A stretch of 64,000 bases of DNA from the NCBI GenBank assembly GCA_963851385.1, contig CAWKPE010000014.1, positions 1 to 64,000 on the forward strand. The letters run 5' to 3'. Position 1 is the stretch's first letter; each line of letters begins with the position of its first letter. The position numbers and the translations under genes are program-made. This DNA is from CAWEFA01 sp963851385 (GTDB lineage Bacteria > Bacteroidota > Bacteroidia > Bacteroidales > DTGW01). Under the pieces are notes generated by a model. That model did no database searches, was not told where the DNA came from, and saw only the letters and a program-made list of their open reading frames with translations. This document shows positions 55,110-64,000 of the stretch, in pieces.

Positions 55110-55652
55110 TCATTTGACCAATCTTGAAATTGCTTTGAACTGTTCATTACCTGAAAAACGTAATAGTTCAAAAAGAACCGATTCATATGTGGATACTATA
55201 ATATTTTCTGCATGCATTCTTTTCAAAGCTATTTGTTTATCAGATAATTTGCGACTTGATATACAATCTGAAATAACTACCGGAATAAAATTGTTGCTTT
55301 GCAGATCAATTGCAGTTTGCAATACACAAACATGAGCTTCAATGCCACATAATATAATAAATTTCTTGTCTTTAGGAATAAGAGTTTCTTTAATATTTTG
55401 ATTATCCATGCAACTGAAACTTGTTTTGTCAAATGGGTTGAATGGTTCGATATGACTGGAGATTTCAGTAATAGTTTTACCAAGTCCTTTAGAATACTGT
55501 TCAGTAACTATTAATGGAATCTCAAGTATTTTCAGACCCTCTATCAATTTCTTTGTATTGCCAAGAAATTGCATATTTTCATATATGTGAGGAAATAACT
55601 TTTCCTGAATATCGATAATTAAAGCAGCAGAGCCATCTTTTTGAATGCGCAT
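55110..55652 (-). CDS. Isochorismatase-family cysteine hydrolase
   Basis: 180 residues, single domain. The catalytic triad can be read as Asp in LIIDIQEKLFPHI, Lys in FDKTSFSC, and Cys in ILCGIEAHVCVLQTA. These small hydrolases resemble YcaC/nicotinamidase-like proteins; the substrate is unknown. The order with the PfkB and SIS genes is conserved in direction, but a biochemical link is not evident. Confidence 0.85.
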   Translation of the reverse strand: MRIQKDGSAALIIDIQEKLFPHIYENMQFLGNTKKLIEGLKILEIPLIVTEQYSKGLGKTITEISSHIEPFNPFDKTSFSCMDNQNIKETLIPKDKKFIILCGIEAHVCVLQTAIDLQSNNFIPVVISDCISSRKLSDKQIALKRMHAENIIVSTYESVLFELLRFSGNEQFKAISRLVK

Positions 55653-55725
55653 AATAATTTTCGAATAACCTTTAATTATGTTTTTTAATTAATTTGAAAA
55701 AAGAGATTTTTACGTCAAAAAAATA

Positions 55726-56331
55726 TTATTTCCCGGCCAGTGCTCTGGATTTTTGTCCCAGATATCCGCCATGGTGAAGTTTAGCATAGTCCTCACTGGT
55801 AAAACCTATTTTTTTCATAAGTAAAACAACTAATATATCGCCAATAACTGTCATGGTGGTTGTTGAAGTAGTAGGAGTCAATCCTAAAGCACATACTTCT
55901 TTTGGCATACCTGTGGCAATTGTTACAGCGGCCTTTTTTGCCAAATCACCTTCCGGATTTCCGGTAATTAATATAAATGGAATTTTAGGGTTATATTTAT
56001 TTGCTAGTTCCACCAATTCTATTACTTCTCTTGTTTTTGCCGAATTAGATACCAGCAACATAACATCATTTTCCTGCAATATGCCCAAATCACCATGTTG
56101 TGCTTCACTTGGATGCATAAATACAGCCGGTGTTCCGGTAGAGCTAAATGTAGTAGACATGTTCAATGCAATTTGACCAGCCTTACCCATCCCACTAGCT
56201 ACAATTTTGCCTTTTTGTTCATGAACATGCTTATATAAAAGGTTTATAGCTTTTTCAAACGAATTATTTACAGGTATGTTAAGAACAGCATGTGCTTCGT
56301 TTTCAAGTAAATGTTTTATCTCGTTAATCAT
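55726..56331 (-). CDS. SIS-domain sugar isomerase, arabinose-5-phosphate isomerase-like, lacking CBS domains
   Basis: 201 residues forming a single SIS domain: GKIVASGMGKAGQIALNMSTTFSSTGTPAVFMHPSEAQHGDLG, MLLVSNSAKTREVIEL, LTPTTSTTTMTVIGDILVVLLM. The ASGMGKAG and HPSEAQHGDLG blocks match KdsD/KpsF/GutQ. These normally have two CBS domains after the SIS domain; here the protein stops at the end of the SIS domain. CBS-less versions are known in Bacteroides. It would supply arabinose 5-phosphate for Kdo. Confidence 0.85.
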   Translation of the reverse strand: MINEIKHLLENEAHAVLNIPVNNSFEKAINLLYKHVHEQKGKIVASGMGKAGQIALNMSTTFSSTGTPAVFMHPSEAQHGDLGILQENDVMLLVSNSAKTREVIELVELANKYNPKIPFILITGNPEGDLAKKAAVTIATGMPKEVCALGLTPTTSTTTMTVIGDILVVLLMKKIGFTSEDYAKLHHGGYLGQKSRALAGK

Positions 56332-56489
56332 TATTATCTAGTAAATTTTATTTTCGTATAGCAATAATAACAGCATTTTTTGCAATAGAAAAATTTTTTT
56401 ACGTAAATAAGTTCAAATAGATATTTAAGTATGGTTTTATACTGTGGTTTATCTAAATCAAAATTAATTACAGCATTTAAACTTTATGC

Positions 56490-56945
56490 TTAAATAAATG
56501 GCGATTCATTATTACTAATAAGTATTTCCTGGAATGAAACATTATCTATGGAATTAAGATTATTCAATCTTGCAATTTTGTTTTCAACTTTATGCATAAA
56601 ATTCCAACATGTTATTTGTCTTAGGAAAAGTTTGTTAGCCATATCAAAGCTGGAAATAGATTTGTTATTGGCACATACTTGGTATGCTATATAAAATGCT
56701 TTATTGACCGGAAACTTTATATTATGAAATAATGTGTTAGAAGTTGCTGATTCTTCATTCTTACAACGCGTACATCTGCGAGAAAAAGGAATTTTGCCAT
56801 CACAGGAATTTTCATTTCCACATTTACGGCACACAAAGCCATTGGCCCATTTTAATTCCGACAGTAAATTCAGGCATTTTTTATCATCACTAAATAATTC
56901 TTCCACACTAAAATTACCCATGATTTTTTCAAAAAGTACTTCCAT
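56490..56945 (-). CDS. Zinc-ribbon transposase-like domain protein without catalytic core
   Basis: 151 residues. LKWANGFVCRKCGNE...RRCTRCKNEESATSNTLFHNIKFPVNKAFYIAY is the zinc ribbon and linker of IS1595-type transposases, with four Cys that would bind one zinc. A helical stretch (FLRQITCWNFMHKVENKIA) ends the protein. The DDE catalytic domain that should follow is absent and no remnant or terminal repeat is seen. It is either an IS remnant or a domesticated DNA-binding protein. Confidence 0.75.
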   Translation of the reverse strand: MEVLFEKIMGNFSVEELFSDDKKCLNLLSELKWANGFVCRKCGNENSCDGKIPFSRRCTRCKNEESATSNTLFHNIKFPVNKAFYIAYQVCANNKSISSFDMANKLFLRQITCWNFMHKVENKIARLNNLNSIDNVSFQEILISNNESPFI

Positions 56946-57132
56946 AGAAATATATTTTTCGTTTACAAAATTATAAAAAAATAGTGATAGTATCTTTTAA
57001 GAGTAACATCATTCCTATAATTTATGATTTTATAAACAAATTTTCTGTCATCATGTTTATGATATTTACTGGAATAAAATAGATTTTTCAAGGATAGAGG
57101 TTTACGTAAAAATGAATATCTTCGTATTTTTC

Positions 57133-57157
57133 ATATTAAAATGAATCATTTTAATAT
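57133..57157. promoter_or_regulatory. Candidate operator: 12-bp perfect dyad
   Basis: ATATTAAAATGA and TCATTTTAATAT face each other across one base. A one-base loop cannot fold as a hairpin, so a dimeric DNA-binding protein is a better explanation than a terminator. It lies 64 bases upstream of the thioredoxin lipoprotein start and 188 bases upstream of the zinc-ribbon gene start. Confidence 0.4.
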
Positions 57158-57220
57158 TGTTCTTTCTGCTTAAAACTATAATATGACTTAATTAAGATGT
57201 ATTAATAAATTTAATTGCAA

Positions 57221-57691
57221 ATGAAACGGATTGTTAATTTTTACATTATTTTTTCTTTTGTATTAATTGCAAATTGCCAGACAAATAGTGATAAAAAAGA
57301 TTCAAAAAATTCTCAAAATGAAAAAAAAGGAGAAGTTATTTTTCTTACAAATCAAACATTTAAGGAGAAAATATTTGATTACATAAATAATAAGGAATGG
57401 AAATACAGAGGCTCGATACCATGTATAGTTGACTTTTATGCAGATTGGTGTGGTCCTTGCCGGCGAGAGTCTCCAATTCTTGAACAAGTTGCAAAGGAAT
57501 TTACAGGTCAAATAATCGTATTTAAAGTAAATACAGATAATGAACAAGTACTCTCAAGTAGTTTAGGCATAACGAGTCTGCCAACAATTCTTTTTGTGCC
57601 CACGAATGGAAAACCTCAGGTTATTTTTGGTTATTGTCCTAAGGAAACAGTACTAAAGGTTATAAACGAAGTTCTTTTGGCTAAAAAATAA
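57221..57691 (+). CDS. Thioredoxin-fold lipoprotein
   Basis: 156 residues. MKRIVNFYIIFSFVLIANC is a lipoprotein signal, with Cys near 19. A charged Lys/Asn/Ser spacer follows, then a thioredoxin fold with VDFYADWCGPCRRESPIL (active-site CGPC), FKVNTDNEQVLSSSLGITSLPTILFVP (cis-Pro TSLPT). It should be a membrane-anchored periplasmic dithiol-disulfide oxidoreductase, possibly reducing apocytochromes for the CcsA/ResB system; that link is inference. The ATG at 57221 is preferred over TTG 57215. Confidence 0.88.
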   Translation: MKRIVNFYIIFSFVLIANCQTNSDKKDSKNSQNEKKGEVIFLTNQTFKEKIFDYINNKEWKYRGSIPCIVDFYADWCGPCRRESPILEQVAKEFTGQIIVFKVNTDNEQVLSSSLGITSLPTILFVPTNGKPQVIFGYCPKETVLKVINEVLLAKK

Positions 57692-57720
57692 TGAACTGCT
57701 TTTTTATTTGAAAATTCCAG

Positions 57721-58737
57721 TTATTGTTTAATTACTTTTTTCATATATGTTATATTATCAAATGATAATCGAACATAGTATACACCTGGTAATAATTTAA
57801 TTTCATTATCAGTTACAGGCATATAATGGTAACCTGCAGTTTGTTTAGTGTTATTTAATATGGTTTTTGCAAGTCTGCCTGAGATATCGAATAAATCAAT
57901 TTGAACATTCCCATCTTTTTCAATTTCATAGCTTATTGTCAATTGTTCATGATAAGGAGAAGGATATGCAGAAAACTCATTAATTGATTGCAAGTCAGTA
58001 ATTGATGTGGCACTTTTATATCGATCACCGGCATGAGCATAATAAGCAGTTTGATACGTATATGATTCTTTAGGCGTAAGATACTTGACTATTACAAATA
58101 ACGGATAACGAACATTATCAATATACCAACGATAAGTAATTTCGGTTATAATACTTTTATCATCATTCTCAATAGTTCGAATTTGCCTGACCCTTAAAAC
58201 GTCATTAATTGTAATATTGCCCGGAAGAATCAGAGTGCCAAAAGCATCACCCGAAATTTCATAAGTACCTTTTACTGGAACCTTAGTATTGGCAGATTGT
58301 TGAATTCCGGAGTAATTACCAGTAACTTTGTCCCCGTATGAAAAAGGAAACTTCAACTTAACAAATGGCTTATCATAAATGGTCACGGTATTACAGCTCA
58401 CTGTGCCATATTGTTCAATAATGTCTGTGTTGACTTTAAAGTAAAAAAGATTTCCGAATTCTTCAATTACAGTATTTGCCTGGATAATTTCATTAGAATT
58501 TTCAAGGTTCACAGGTTTAAGCATATGACTTGTAAGAGTTTTATTGGAAGGCGTCAAGTCAGAAAAGTCCCAAATAACATTAGCTCCTCCTGGTCCTTCA
58601 TCTTTATTATTTGTGAAAATGAAATCATGAGAAGTTCCTGGTATCAAACCATGCGTGCTATAAGTTAATATGGTTTGCCCTATTATAGTTATTCCGATTA
58701 AGGAAACACCTAATATAATTAAGTAAATTTTTTTCAT
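57721..58737 (-). CDS. Exported T9SS sorting-domain protein of unknown function
   Basis: 338 residues. Signal peptide (MKKIYLIILGVSLIGITIIGQ), a beta-rich body with GPGGANVIWDFSDLTP typical of secreted Bacteroidota proteins, and a C-terminal type IX sorting domain (FSAYPSPYHEQLTISYEIEKDG...GVYYVRLSFDNITYMKKVIKQ). No enzyme motif was recognised. It converges on the thioredoxin gene with a 29-bp gap. Confidence 0.8.
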   Translation of the reverse strand: MKKIYLIILGVSLIGITIIGQTILTYSTHGLIPGTSHDFIFTNNKDEGPGGANVIWDFSDLTPSNKTLTSHMLKPVNLENSNEIIQANTVIEEFGNLFYFKVNTDIIEQYGTVSCNTVTIYDKPFVKLKFPFSYGDKVTGNYSGIQQSANTKVPVKGTYEISGDAFGTLILPGNITINDVLRVRQIRTIENDDKSIITEITYRWYIDNVRYPLFVIVKYLTPKESYTYQTAYYAHAGDRYKSATSITDLQSINEFSAYPSPYHEQLTISYEIEKDGNVQIDLFDISGRLAKTILNNTKQTAGYHYMPVTDNEIKLLPGVYYVRLSFDNITYMKKVIKQ

Positions 58738-58882
58738 GATATTATAATGTTTAGTAGTTTCTGAAAAGAACGTCCTGAAATTACAAATAATTTAACTAAA
58801 AAGCTTATAAAACTTATTGAAAGAATATAAATGGTACTATTAATTTACATTTATAAAATCATTTAGGAGATTTGCAAATTTA

Positions 58883-61800
58883 TTATTTAGAAACAAATTT
58901 CAGAATTTTTGAATAAAGATCATTAGGATTGAAAGGTTTAATTAAAAAATCGTTCATGCCGGCTGAAGTAATTTTTTTATGAATTTCTAATAAAACTGAG
59001 GCCGTAAGCGCTATAATTGGAATATCTGAATATTTTTTGCCGGAAAGCTTTCTGATAAGTCCGGTTGCTTCATAGCCATCCATAACCGGCATTTGAATAT
59101 CCATAAGGATAATATCAAAATCTTTTTCCTTCACAAGGTTATATGCCTTTAATCCATTATCAACTATTTCAAATTTAGTTTCCCATTTTTCAAGGAATTT
59201 CCTTGCTACCAATTGATTTATTTGATTGTCTTCTGCAACAAGAACCCTGACATTTTTAAGACCATCAAAGTGTCCTGTAAACGAGGGTTCTGAATAATTA
59301 ATGCCCGGTTGATTACTTATTTTTATCCTTAAATAAAAAGAGAATTTAGAGCCTTTTCCTAGAGTACTTGTAACTTCTAATTTTCCTCCTTGCATTTCAA
59401 CCAATTTGCTTGAAATGGCTAAACCCAGCCCAGTACCACCATATTTTTTAGTAGTTTTGTTGTCAACTTGAGTGAAGCTTTCAAAAATCTGATCTATTTT
59501 ATCTGATGCAATTCCAATTCCAGTGTCACAAACTTCAAATTTAACAACAACATATTCCTGTTGTTTTGCTAATAAAGATAATTTCAGTTCAATTTTGCCT
59601 TCTTCGGTAAATTTGAAGGCATTGCTTAAGAGATTGTTTATTATTTGAGCTAAACGAACAGGATCTCCACATAAATATTTAGGTATTTGTTGATCAATAT
59701 TAAATTCAAATTGAATATTTTTTTCTTCTATTTGAGGTAGAAACATATTTCGGATGTTGTTCACCAATTCATCAATATTGAAATCTATTTCTTCAAAAAC
59801 TATCTTACCGGCTTCTATTTTACTATAATCCAAAACATCGTTGATTAAGGCATGCAAATTTTCAGCAGATAATTTGAGGTTTTTAAGATTCTCTAATTGT
59901 TCAGATTTTGGATCTTCCTGCATAAGTATATGTGTAAGGCCAATAATAGCATTCATTGGAGTTCGAATTTCATGGCTCATAGATGCCAGGAATTCGGCTT
60001 TTATTTTTGACGCTTTTTCGGCAACCTGTTTAGATTCAAGCAACTCTTGTTCATTAATTTTAAGCTGGGTAATGTCCCTTCCTGTTCCCCTGAACCCTGT
60101 AATTTTTCTATCATAATCAAAAATAGGTACACCAGTTATAGCTTGCCATATTTGAGAATGATCCTTTTTAAATGTTTTGTATTCAATATTAGCAAAACTT
60201 TCTCCTTTTTGAGAATAATCTTTTATAATTTTTTCAACTCTTTTTTCTTCTTCAGCAGACATTAATGAAAATAGTGAACTTCCAATCAATTCTTCTGGTT
60301 CATAACCCAGGACAGTTTTAACTTTATTAGAAATGTATTTTATCCGATAGTTAATATCAGATTCCCATATATATTCTATTGCAGTTTCAGAAATATCATA
60401 TAACCGCTGCTCACTCAATCTGACTTTTTCCTCGTCAATTTTTTTTTGAGTTATATCTTTTCCATATATATTTAAATGATTATTTTCCAAAGCCGGGCTA
60501 AGAGTAAGGCAATAAAAATTACCGGCAATATTAATTTCTAATTCTTCTGTCCGACCAGTTTTAAATATTATGTCTAATAAATCTTTAAAATAAGTATTGT
60601 AACTTTCTTTAATAAATTCTTTGATTGCTATTCCTTCTTTGTTACAAAACGATATGACCCCGTCTTTTTCAATACGTATCACGGGGAATGGACTTTGTTC
60701 AGAAAATTTAGACATAGACAAAATCTGCTTCTCAGCATTAATTTTTTCTGAAATATCAACCATGACGGCTCTTAGACCTATGGGCATTTGATCACGCATA
60801 ATCAGATTTACATAAACAATAACAGGTATTTCCTTGCCATCTATACTTACAACTTTATATATTTCATTTTCTATTTTTTCTCCTTTTATTCTACTTTCAA
60901 AGTTTTCGAAAATTCTAAGTTGATCTTCTTCAGTAAAAAGGCTGTAAAATATTGAGCCTTTCTGAAGTGTTTCAGTGGTAATTCCAAATCGTTTACAGGC
61001 CAGACTATTTGCAAATGTAATTTTACCATTGATATTCATCTCACAAACCATTTCAGGGAGTAATTCTGCAAATTCATGAAAACGCCGTTCGCTCTTTTTT
61101 AATGAGTCTAAGGCAATCTTTTGTTCATACGCGTTTGAAACAATAACAGATAAAAATTTAATAAATTCTTTTTCATTTTTTCCCCATTCACGTTTTATAT
61201 TTGCTTCTGCAAATCCTAAAAATCCGTTATATTTTTTATCTATTATAAGTGGATACGCGATTAATGAAATAACCTCATGAAATTTAAATACCGAAATAAT
61301 ATCTTCAGGCAAGCTGCTTAACTCAGATGTTTCAATATATCCTTGTGACTTCATAATTTCCAACCACGATGGAAACATTGTATATGGAATTGCCTGAAGT
61401 TCATCAATTTGCGGTTCAATCCTATTATTGCACCATTCATAAGTATTACTCACAGCCCTGTTACTTAACATATCTTCAAATATGAAAACGCGGCTGGCAT
61501 TTATGTAATTTCCAGCAATCCTTAATACTTCACGCACTTTGAAATCAAAATCATTAGCTGTATTGAAAAGATAAGATATATCTGAGAGAATCTGTTGTTG
61601 TTCAAGGTTTTTCTTAATCTTGGTTTCTTCTTTTTTACGTTCTGAAATATTACGAATAAAGATAATAATGTACCCATTACCTGCTATTTCTGAATATTGC
61701 GATCGCTCTTCTATTGAAAATACTTTACCTTCAATTCCCCGAAAATCATATTCCTTAATTATTTGTCCGTGATTTTTAAGATCATTATAAAAGCTTTCCC

Positions 61801-62482
61801 ATTTTGCAGTTTCGTCGCGTTGGTAATCTATATCCTGAAATTTTAGGTTTTGCATTTCTTCTTTAGTGAACCCATAAATTTCAGCTGCATGGTTATTAGC
61901 GTAAATAATATTACCACCAGATTCACATACTATCATTGCTTCATCAGTAGTATTGACAAGATCAGTAAATACCTGAAGACTAAATTCGATTTTTTTTATC
62001 TTAGTTATATTTTGCAAAAGACCTTTCAGTATAACGATTTGCCCATTATTAAAAACTGGCTCTCCAATGTCTCTTACCCAAAGTTGTTTACCTTTCGCAG
62101 TATAAAATTTTAATTCCAAATCCCATTGAGTTCCTTTTGAGATTGCTTTATCAATAGCCTGTTGAAGCACTATTCTTGATTCTGGCGAGTAGTAATTCAA
62201 AATGGTTTCAAAATGAGGAACATAAGTAAATGGAAGTTCGTAAATTTTATAGATTTCTTCAGTCCAGCGCAATATTCCTGTATCAAAAACATATTCCCAT
62301 TCTCCTATTTCAACAATTTCCTTAGTAGGTTTTTTTAAATCAATTTTTCTTTTTGTTTGAAATGAGTCTAAATTGGTGATATCTAAATTTTCATTAGTAA
62401 TCATTGGACGATTTGTATCATTAATACTAGTAGAAATTATCTTCTTCTTGAATAATATTCTTATTTTTTTAATTAATTTCAT
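58883..62482 (-). CDS. Hybrid sensor histidine kinase/response regulator with multiple PAS domains and a GAF domain
   Basis: 1199 residues from the ATG at 62482. No membrane helix or signal peptide, so probably cytoplasmic. Order: PAS 1 (about 60-165), PAS 2 (170-290), GAF (300-465), PAS 3 (475-590), PAS 4 (600-690), PAS 5 (705-820), then HisKA with His837 in MSHEIRTPMN, HATPase with NNLLSNAFKFTEEG, CDTGIGIA and GGTGLGLAIS, and a C-terminal receiver with Asp1128 in ILMDIQMPVMDGYEAT. No output gene is adjacent, so the phosphoryl target is unknown. Confidence 0.93.
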   Translation of the reverse strand: MKLIKKIRILFKKKIISTSINDTNRPMITNENLDITNLDSFQTKRKIDLKKPTKEIVEIGEWEYVFDTGILRWTEEIYKIYELPFTYVPHFETILNYYSPESRIVLQQAIDKAISKGTQWDLELKFYTAKGKQLWVRDIGEPVFNNGQIVILKGLLQNITKIKKIEFSLQVFTDLVNTTDEAMIVCESGGNIIYANNHAAEIYGFTKEEMQNLKFQDIDYQRDETAKWESFYNDLKNHGQIIKEYDFRGIEGKVFSIEERSQYSEIAGNGYIIIFIRNISERKKEETKIKKNLEQQQILSDISYLFNTANDFDFKVREVLRIAGNYINASRVFIFEDMLSNRAVSNTYEWCNNRIEPQIDELQAIPYTMFPSWLEIMKSQGYIETSELSSLPEDIISVFKFHEVISLIAYPLIIDKKYNGFLGFAEANIKREWGKNEKEFIKFLSVIVSNAYEQKIALDSLKKSERRFHEFAELLPEMVCEMNINGKITFANSLACKRFGITTETLQKGSIFYSLFTEEDQLRIFENFESRIKGEKIENEIYKVVSIDGKEIPVIVYVNLIMRDQMPIGLRAVMVDISEKINAEKQILSMSKFSEQSPFPVIRIEKDGVISFCNKEGIAIKEFIKESYNTYFKDLLDIIFKTGRTEELEINIAGNFYCLTLSPALENNHLNIYGKDITQKKIDEEKVRLSEQRLYDISETAIEYIWESDINYRIKYISNKVKTVLGYEPEELIGSSLFSLMSAEEEKRVEKIIKDYSQKGESFANIEYKTFKKDHSQIWQAITGVPIFDYDRKITGFRGTGRDITQLKINEQELLESKQVAEKASKIKAEFLASMSHEIRTPMNAIIGLTHILMQEDPKSEQLENLKNLKLSAENLHALINDVLDYSKIEAGKIVFEEIDFNIDELVNNIRNMFLPQIEEKNIQFEFNIDQQIPKYLCGDPVRLAQIINNLLSNAFKFTEEGKIELKLSLLAKQQEYVVVKFEVCDTGIGIASDKIDQIFESFTQVDNKTTKKYGGTGLGLAISSKLVEMQGGKLEVTSTLGKGSKFSFYLRIKISNQPGINYSEPSFTGHFDGLKNVRVLVAEDNQINQLVARKFLEKWETKFEIVDNGLKAYNLVKEKDFDIILMDIQMPVMDGYEATGLIRKLSGKKYSDIPIIALTASVLLEIHKKITSAGMNDFLIKPFNPNDLYSKILKFVSK

Positions 62483-62818
62483 TTGCAAACAATAAACTGA
62501 TTACAATCTTTTTGCTATAATAGTTATTTAACAAAATGAAGGTTATTCATTAAAATATTAATGTTAAAAATGATTACTGAACTAAATTTAAACAATAAAA
62601 ACCAAATATTTCACTATTCTGAGAAATTTTCATTAAAAAAATTAAATCAAATATATTTCTTAAATATATTGAAAATTAGATTATTGTATAATATAGTCAT
62701 CAACGTTTTTGAATAAAGATTATACAATAATTTTAATATAATCATGTTCTAAGATCAGGGATAATAATTCTTTATGTATTATCTTTATTCGAAATATTTA
62801 AACTGTCACTTGATTCGG
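62483..62818. other. Divergent AT-rich region between the hybrid kinase and ankyrin genes
   Basis: 336 bases, more than 75% A+T. No reading frame or clear promoter match was recognised. Confidence 0.4.
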
Positions 62819-64000
62819 ATGAAAAGATATTTAAAATTGAAAATTTTCACTTTCTTGATTACCTTATTAAATACAGGGGCAATATATGCTGGTATGTCAG
62901 GTGGTAAGTTTTTAACAGATTATGATTCTGTACAGTATATCCCTAATGACAATGAATATAATATTGTAATTGCAGCGTTAAAAGGTGATTATACAATTGT
63001 AGAAGGTTTGCTGGAAAAAGGAGTTAATCCGAACTCAATGCTTGAAGATGGCACAACTCCTCTAATTTATGCTGCTCAATCGGGTAGTTTTCAAATATGC
63101 AAGTTATTGGTTTCAAAGGGTGCTATAATTAATTACAAGCCAGCAACAGGTTATACAGCTTTAATTGCAGCTATCAGGGGGGGGTATTCGCAAATAGTAG
63201 AATTCCTTATTGAAAAGGGAGCTGATATTAATTTAACAGATGATATGGGGCGTACGGCTTTTATTTATGCTGCAGCAAATGGAGACTCAATAATGTGTGA
63301 AAAATTGTTATCACTTAATGCAAACTTAAGTTTGAAAGATAATACTGGCACAAATGCCTTAATGGTAACAATTATAAATCGCAGGTTAAAATTAGCCACA
63401 ATGTTGCTCGAAAAAGGAATTGATGCTAATACATCGGATGTTGATGGAGTAACACCAATGATGGTAGCAGTGGCCAATAATGATTATGATGCAATCGAAC
63501 TTCTTTTAAAATATGGTGCAGATATTAATCGGAAAAGCAGGCATAAGGAAACAGTATTGACTATTGCTATTGAAAAAAATGATGAGGCTTTGGTGCGTTA
63601 CATAGTAAAGAAAGGAGCAAACGTGAACCAAAAACTTACACTTGCTGAAACACCACTTACTATTGCGCATTACAATAAACATGATGATTTTATTATTGAA
63701 GCTCTGCAGGATTTAGGTGCCAGGCAAAATGCTATACCTGATTTTCGCAGGATTACTTTAGGTCCTGAATTTACTATGAATTTTGATGATTTTATGGCTG
63801 GCTTTAATTTTGGCACAAAAGAATATAAGTACAACCTTGACCTGACAGCAGGTATTGTTTTCAGACCATTTGCAACGAGAGTACTTATGCACGATTCCGC
63901 AAATTATTACTTTCAATATTGGGAGCAGCGTAATTTTGTTTATTTAGGTATTAATAAGAATATCAAGTTAACAAAATATACCAGTAAGTCAGCAGGAGGA
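62819..64000 (+). CDS. Exported ankyrin-repeat protein with C-terminal barrel-like region (runs off the right edge)
   Basis: 394 codons are open from the ATG at 62819 to the window edge with no stop. MKRYLKLKIFTFLITLLNTGAIYA is a signal peptide. Seven or so ankyrin repeats follow (NIVIAALKGDYTIVEGLLEKG, TPLIYAAQSGSFQICKLLVSKG, TALIAAIRGGYSQIVEFLIEKGADI, TAFIYAAANGDS, NALMVTIINRRLKLATMLLEKG, TPMMVAVANNDYDAIELLLKYGADI, TVLTIAIEKNDEALVRYIVKKGANV). After about residue 305 (RRITLGPEFTMN, YNLDLTAGIVFRPFA) the sequence turns beta-rich and aromatic, as in outer-membrane barrels. It may be an outer-membrane protein with a periplasmic ankyrin domain. Confidence 0.8.
   Translation, partial: MKRYLKLKIFTFLITLLNTGAIYAGMSGGKFLTDYDSVQYIPNDNEYNIVIAALKGDYTIVEGLLEKGVNPNSMLEDGTTPLIYAAQSGSFQICKLLVSKGAIINYKPATGYTALIAAIRGGYSQIVEFLIEKGADINLTDDMGRTAFIYAAANGDSIMCEKLLSLNANLSLKDNTGTNALMVTIINRRLKLATMLLEKGIDANTSDVDGVTPMMVAVANNDYDAIELLLKYGADINRKSRHKETVLTIAIEKNDEALVRYIVKKGANVNQKLTLAETPLTIAHYNKHDDFIIEALQDLGARQNAIPDFRRITLGPEFTMNFDDFMAGFNFGTKEYKYNLDLTAGIVFRPFATRVLMHDSANYYFQYWEQRNFVYLGINKNIKLTKYTSKSAGG

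Overview
The window is about 64 kb of AT-rich chromosome from a member of the Bacteroidota, probably a Bacteroidales-like or environmental lineage. The evidence is SusD/RagB lipoproteins, TonB-dependent receptors (one paired with a DUF4249 lipoprotein), three proteins with type IX secretion (T9SS) C-terminal sorting domains, Bacteroidota-specific families (DUF5063, DUF5606), Fibrobacter-paralogous and PD40 propeller proteins, and -7 boxes of the Bacteroidota type TAnnTTTG. System II cytochrome c assembly (CcsA/ResB), a UbiA/MqnP-like prenyltransferase and a hydrogenase-maturation set suggest a respiring, probably anaerobic or microaerophilic organism.

Layout. 1-3.1 kb: three tandem near-identical susD-like genes on the minus strand, the first cut by the window edge and the third truncated by an IS982-family element. 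3.1-5.8 kb: the IS982-family element and then an IS5-like element. 5.9-12.3 kb: a PD40/TolB-like secreted protein, a conserved trio (DUF5063, RNase D-like exonuclease, RlmI-like methyltransferase) and ccsA-resB. 12.4-18.3 kb: a TonB-dependent receptor, a nitroreductase, the CCA-adding enzyme, a possible small RNA with two micro-ORFs, and a Fib_succ_major protein. 18.3-24.1 kb: hypF-hypC-hypD-hypE-hypB, without hypA or hydrogenase structural genes; hypF carries a frameshift. 24.5-27.7 kb: a TonB receptor with its DUF4249 lipoprotein. 27.8-38.8 kb: a carbohydrate-degradation region with a GH2 glycosidase, a parallel beta-helix protein, an arabinofuranosidase-like GH, a frameshifted membrane glycosyltransferase and a GH74 xyloglucanase. 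38.9-44.5 kb: housekeeping genes (DUF5606, mqnP-like, macro domain, pheT, surE), the last three carrying many indels. 44.6-47.0 kb: divergent phosphofructokinase and ROK glucokinase. 47.5-56.3 kb: an unknown gene pair, YitT, an ABC transporter operon with two exported partners, and a sugar-phosphate cluster (PfkB kinase, isochorismatase-like, SIS isomerase). 56.5-64 kb: a zinc-ribbon transposase-like protein, a thioredoxin lipoprotein, a T9SS protein, a large hybrid histidine kinase and an ankyrin protein running off the right edge.

How it fits together. The glycoside hydrolases, SusD proteins and TonB receptors point to capture and breakdown of plant cell-wall polymers, with xyloglucan and arabinan-type side chains the best guess. 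The hexoses would enter glycolysis through glucokinase and phosphofructokinase. No complete novel multi-gene defence or mobile system is evident. The more unusual signals are small: a promoter-terminator cassette with two overlapping micro-ORFs (17.4 kb), a MITE-like element (32.1 kb), heptanucleotide arrays sitting on stop codons, a family of dispersed palindromes, several unexplained dyads, and a dense patch of frameshifts in essential genes at 40.9-44.3 kb that looks more like sequence error than biology.
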